DNA of 5,306 nucleotides. Source: Porphyromonadaceae bacterium. Its GTDB lineage: Bacteria > Bacteroidota > Bacteroidia > Bacteroidales > UBA11471. The notes under the pieces were generated by a model. The model ran no database searches and was not told where the DNA came from. It saw only the letters and a list, made by a program, of their open reading frames with translations. The number at the start of each line of letters is the position of its first letter. The first letter of the stretch is position 1. The translations under genes were made by a program, and so were the position numbers. The DNA is taken from contig JAJQIP010000093.1 of assembly GCA_021199145.1 (NCBI GenBank), forward strand, positions 1 through 5,306. The letters run 5' to 3'. Of this stretch, positions 3,732 to 5,306 are shown piece after piece.

Positions 3732-5306
3732 CTAATCTGTAACTGGGCGTACAGGGTTCCCGACGTAGAGTAGTATGGCATGGCTCAATGTGTAAGCTCC
3801 GTTGCCGAATTTGAACGTATAGTCGTAATAGTAATTGTTTTTGTCGTACTGTGTGCAGGTCTTAATCCAACCTGTAGTGCCTTTATTGGTGATGCCAGTC
3901 CCAGTAAAGCACCCGCTGCAGGGAAAAAAGATGCTGTTGCCGTTGGTTATGCTCGTTATCGTCACGCCCTTGACACCATTCTTTGTATGCGCTGTATGTG
4001 TGGTGTTATTTGTATTTATCAGTTCGCTAATCTCGGTTGATGTCGGAAGCCGCCACGAACCTCCCCAATTGGCCGTAGCGGCATCGTACAGGGGATTCCC
4101 CTTTATGGTCGCTTCTGTCACACTTTTACCATACCATGTACTATTAGATGTCGAATACGAAGACTTCGTCGAGATTTCGCCAAAGGCGTAATAGTTGCCG
4201 TAGTCGGTCTCTGAGGAGGCCCCTACGTTGCAGGTGGCCCACTTCACGCCCGAAGGCAAGCCCAGGTCGACAGCTCCGTGAAAGTTGAGGTTGTAGGTCA
4301 CCATCGTCCCTGCCTCCCATTCCTGTTCTCCCTCGTCCAAATCCTCCTGGTAGAGACTGGCCGTCAGGGTAATTTCCTCTCCGTCCGTAGGGGTGAACTT
4401 CACCGTCACTGCCGCATCCTCTCCCAACCGTTGCGGCAGCAGCATCAGCGTATACCCCTCTGTCAGGATTTCCGCAGAGGATGATGCGGTGAACGCTCCA
4501 TCTACTTCATAGCTGGTAGTGTCATCGGCAAGGGTCCAGCATCCCTCCGCCAGGTCGTAGGTTCCCTGGCTCTTGATGCCCGAGAAGCTGACGCTCGAGA
4601 CGGTCCCGTCCGGCACACTCCCGCACTTCACCTGTACGGCCGTGAGGATATGGGCAAAGTCGAGCGATACGCTGTTTTCACTTCCCGTCTGGTCCTTCGC
4701 TGTCGCCACGACCAGGTCTTTCTGCTCCGCATAGCTGGAGGGGACGGTATAGGCGATTTGGGGCAGGTTACTGCTTTCATCGAGGCTGACTTCAAGGCTG
4801 CCGTCCGTAGTTTCCTCTAACGCTGTCGGGGCATAGGCGAAGAAGGTCAGCCGATACGCTTCCGAAGGTCTGTATCGCACCGCGTCAAAGGCCCAACTTC
4901 CCCCGCTTTGGGTTACCGTACCCTTGTCGATATAAAGTTTGGCCGAGGGACTGTCCGCCCAGTTCTCTTCGCTATCGTAGATATAGGCATAGGCACCGAA
5001 GGTGTCGTAGAAGGCATCCGCCGTCACCTCCGTCGCTCGGCTTCGGACGGTGGTGAACGGATTCTCTTCGTTCTCCGCCAGGGTGGCGCACAGAGAAAGA
5101 TTCTCATTAAGAACCTTGATTCCGAGGGTAGAGCGTGTCCGGACCACCGCCTCCTGGTCCCCTGCCACGTTGACCTCAAAGACGATACCGGAGGTCGTTT
5201 CGGCAATGCCGCCGAAATCCGACTCCTTGCTGCAACCGGCCAACACCGCCACCGCACACAGACAGAGAGCGGTACCTGTTATCTTACGACTATTTTCTGT
5301 TTTCAT
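3732..5306 (-). CDS. Fimbrillin-like surface lipoprotein with C-terminal FISUMP domain
   Basis: This 524-residue protein has a lipoprotein signal: basic N-terminus, hydrophobic stretch, then the lipobox VLAGC with the lipidated Cys at residue 25. Residues about 40-341 resemble the Mfa-like/FimA fimbrillin fold of Bacteroidales, with FGAYAY (103-108), YRLTFFAYAP (151-160), DLVVATA (197-203), the hallmark LDFAHILTAVQV (215-226), SGIKSQGTYDL (242-252) and MLLPQ (288-292). Residues about 345-522 form a FISUMP (Fib_succ_major) domain, which has a C-type-lectin-like fold: VDLGLPSGVKWATCNVGA (346-363), DYGNYYAFGE (368-377), DAATANWGGSWRLPT (408-422) and the closing GNPVRPV (516-522). The combination suggests a surface adhesin or accessory/tip subunit of type V-like pili. 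Arginines at RTR (56-58) or RSR (88-90) are possible pilin-type maturation sites (inference). The start ATG is the last three bases of the window, so upstream signals and neighbours are unseen. GC falls from about 58% to about 47% within the FISUMP part. Confidence 0.85.
   Translation of the reverse strand: MKTENSRKITGTALCLCAVAVLAGCSKESDFGGIAETTSGIVFEVNVAGDQEAVVRTRSTLGIKVLNENLSLCATLAENEENPFTTVRSRATEVTADAFYDTFGAYAYIYDSEENWADSPSAKLYIDKGTVTQSGGSWAFDAVRYRPSEAYRLTFFAYAPTALEETTDGSLEVSLDESSNLPQIAYTVPSSYAEQKDLVVATAKDQTGSENSVSLDFAHILTAVQVKCGSVPDGTVSSVSFSGIKSQGTYDLAEGCWTLADDTTSYEVDGAFTASSSAEILTEGYTLMLLPQRLGEDAAVTVKFTPTDGEEITLTASLYQEDLDEGEQEWEAGTMVTYNLNFHGAVDLGLPSGVKWATCNVGASSETDYGNYYAFGEISTKSSYSTSNSTWYGKSVTEATIKGNPLYDAATANWGGSWRLPTSTEISELINTNNTTHTAHTKNGVKGVTITSITNGNSIFFPCSGCFTGTGITNKGTTGWIKTCTQYDKNNYYYDYTFKFGNGAYTLSHAILLYVGNPVRPVTD
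5232..5306 (-). other. Lipoprotein signal peptide with lipobox LAGC
   Basis: The first 25 codons give MKTENSRKITG, then a hydrophobic ALCLCAVAVL segment and LAGC. Cleavage before Cys25 by signal peptidase II is expected. The residues after it (SKESD) include acidic ones, loosely like the acidic surface-export signal described for Bacteroidota lipoproteins, but not a clear SDDD-type match. Confidence 0.8.

Noticed and set aside
3405..3781. Minus-strand open frames of 65-79 residues across the repeats
   Set aside because: They are different frames of the same palindromes and subrepeats, with no consistent protein family features.
3780..4484. Plus-strand open frames opposite the lipoprotein gene
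   Set aside because: They are antisense to a well-supported FISUMP and fimbrillin coding frame and have no recognisable features.

Overview
The window looks like a chromosomal segment from a member of the order Bacteroidales, of moderately high GC for that group. The evidence is a fimbrillin-like (Mfa/FimA type) lipoprotein carrying a C-terminal FISUMP (Fib_succ_major) domain, a TAnnTTTG-type promoter element, genes without Shine-Dalgarno sequences, and HflX and DprA sequences of ordinary bacterial type. I cannot name a genus from sequence alone.

Layout. Positions 1-2547 hold a tight plus-strand gene string: the C-terminal five-sixths or so of the ribosome-associated GTPase HflX (cut by the left window edge), a small hotdog-fold acyl-CoA thioesterase 7 nt later, and the DNA-processing protein DprA 8 nt after that. 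A GNAT N-acetyltransferase gene converges on dprA from the minus strand, and the two 3' ends overlap by 33 bp. Positions 3121-3731 contain no credible gene. Instead they hold a composite repeat made of ~30-bp tandem subrepeats, three short hairpins and three long perfect palindromes. Positions 3732-5306 (minus strand) encode a 524-residue surface lipoprotein whose start codon sits exactly at the right window edge.

Functionally, the three plus-strand genes are housekeeping (ribosome rescue and quality control, acyl-CoA or lipid turnover, ssDNA loading of RecA) and are probably co-transcribed for expression rather than because they share a pathway. The lipoprotein is probably a surface adhesin or pilus accessory/tip subunit. 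The composite repeat lies downstream of it and upstream of the acetyltransferase.

The most unusual part is the 3.2-3.73 kb repeat. Two ~35-bp flanks on each side of a palindrome are almost identical between copies, while the palindrome core between them has a different sequence yet stays perfectly self-complementary. A third, more diverged copy shows the same architecture with yet another core. The short hairpin that precedes each long palindrome behaves the same way. This pattern suggests either selection for the folded structure or exchange of palindromic cores, and I do not recognise it as a named element.
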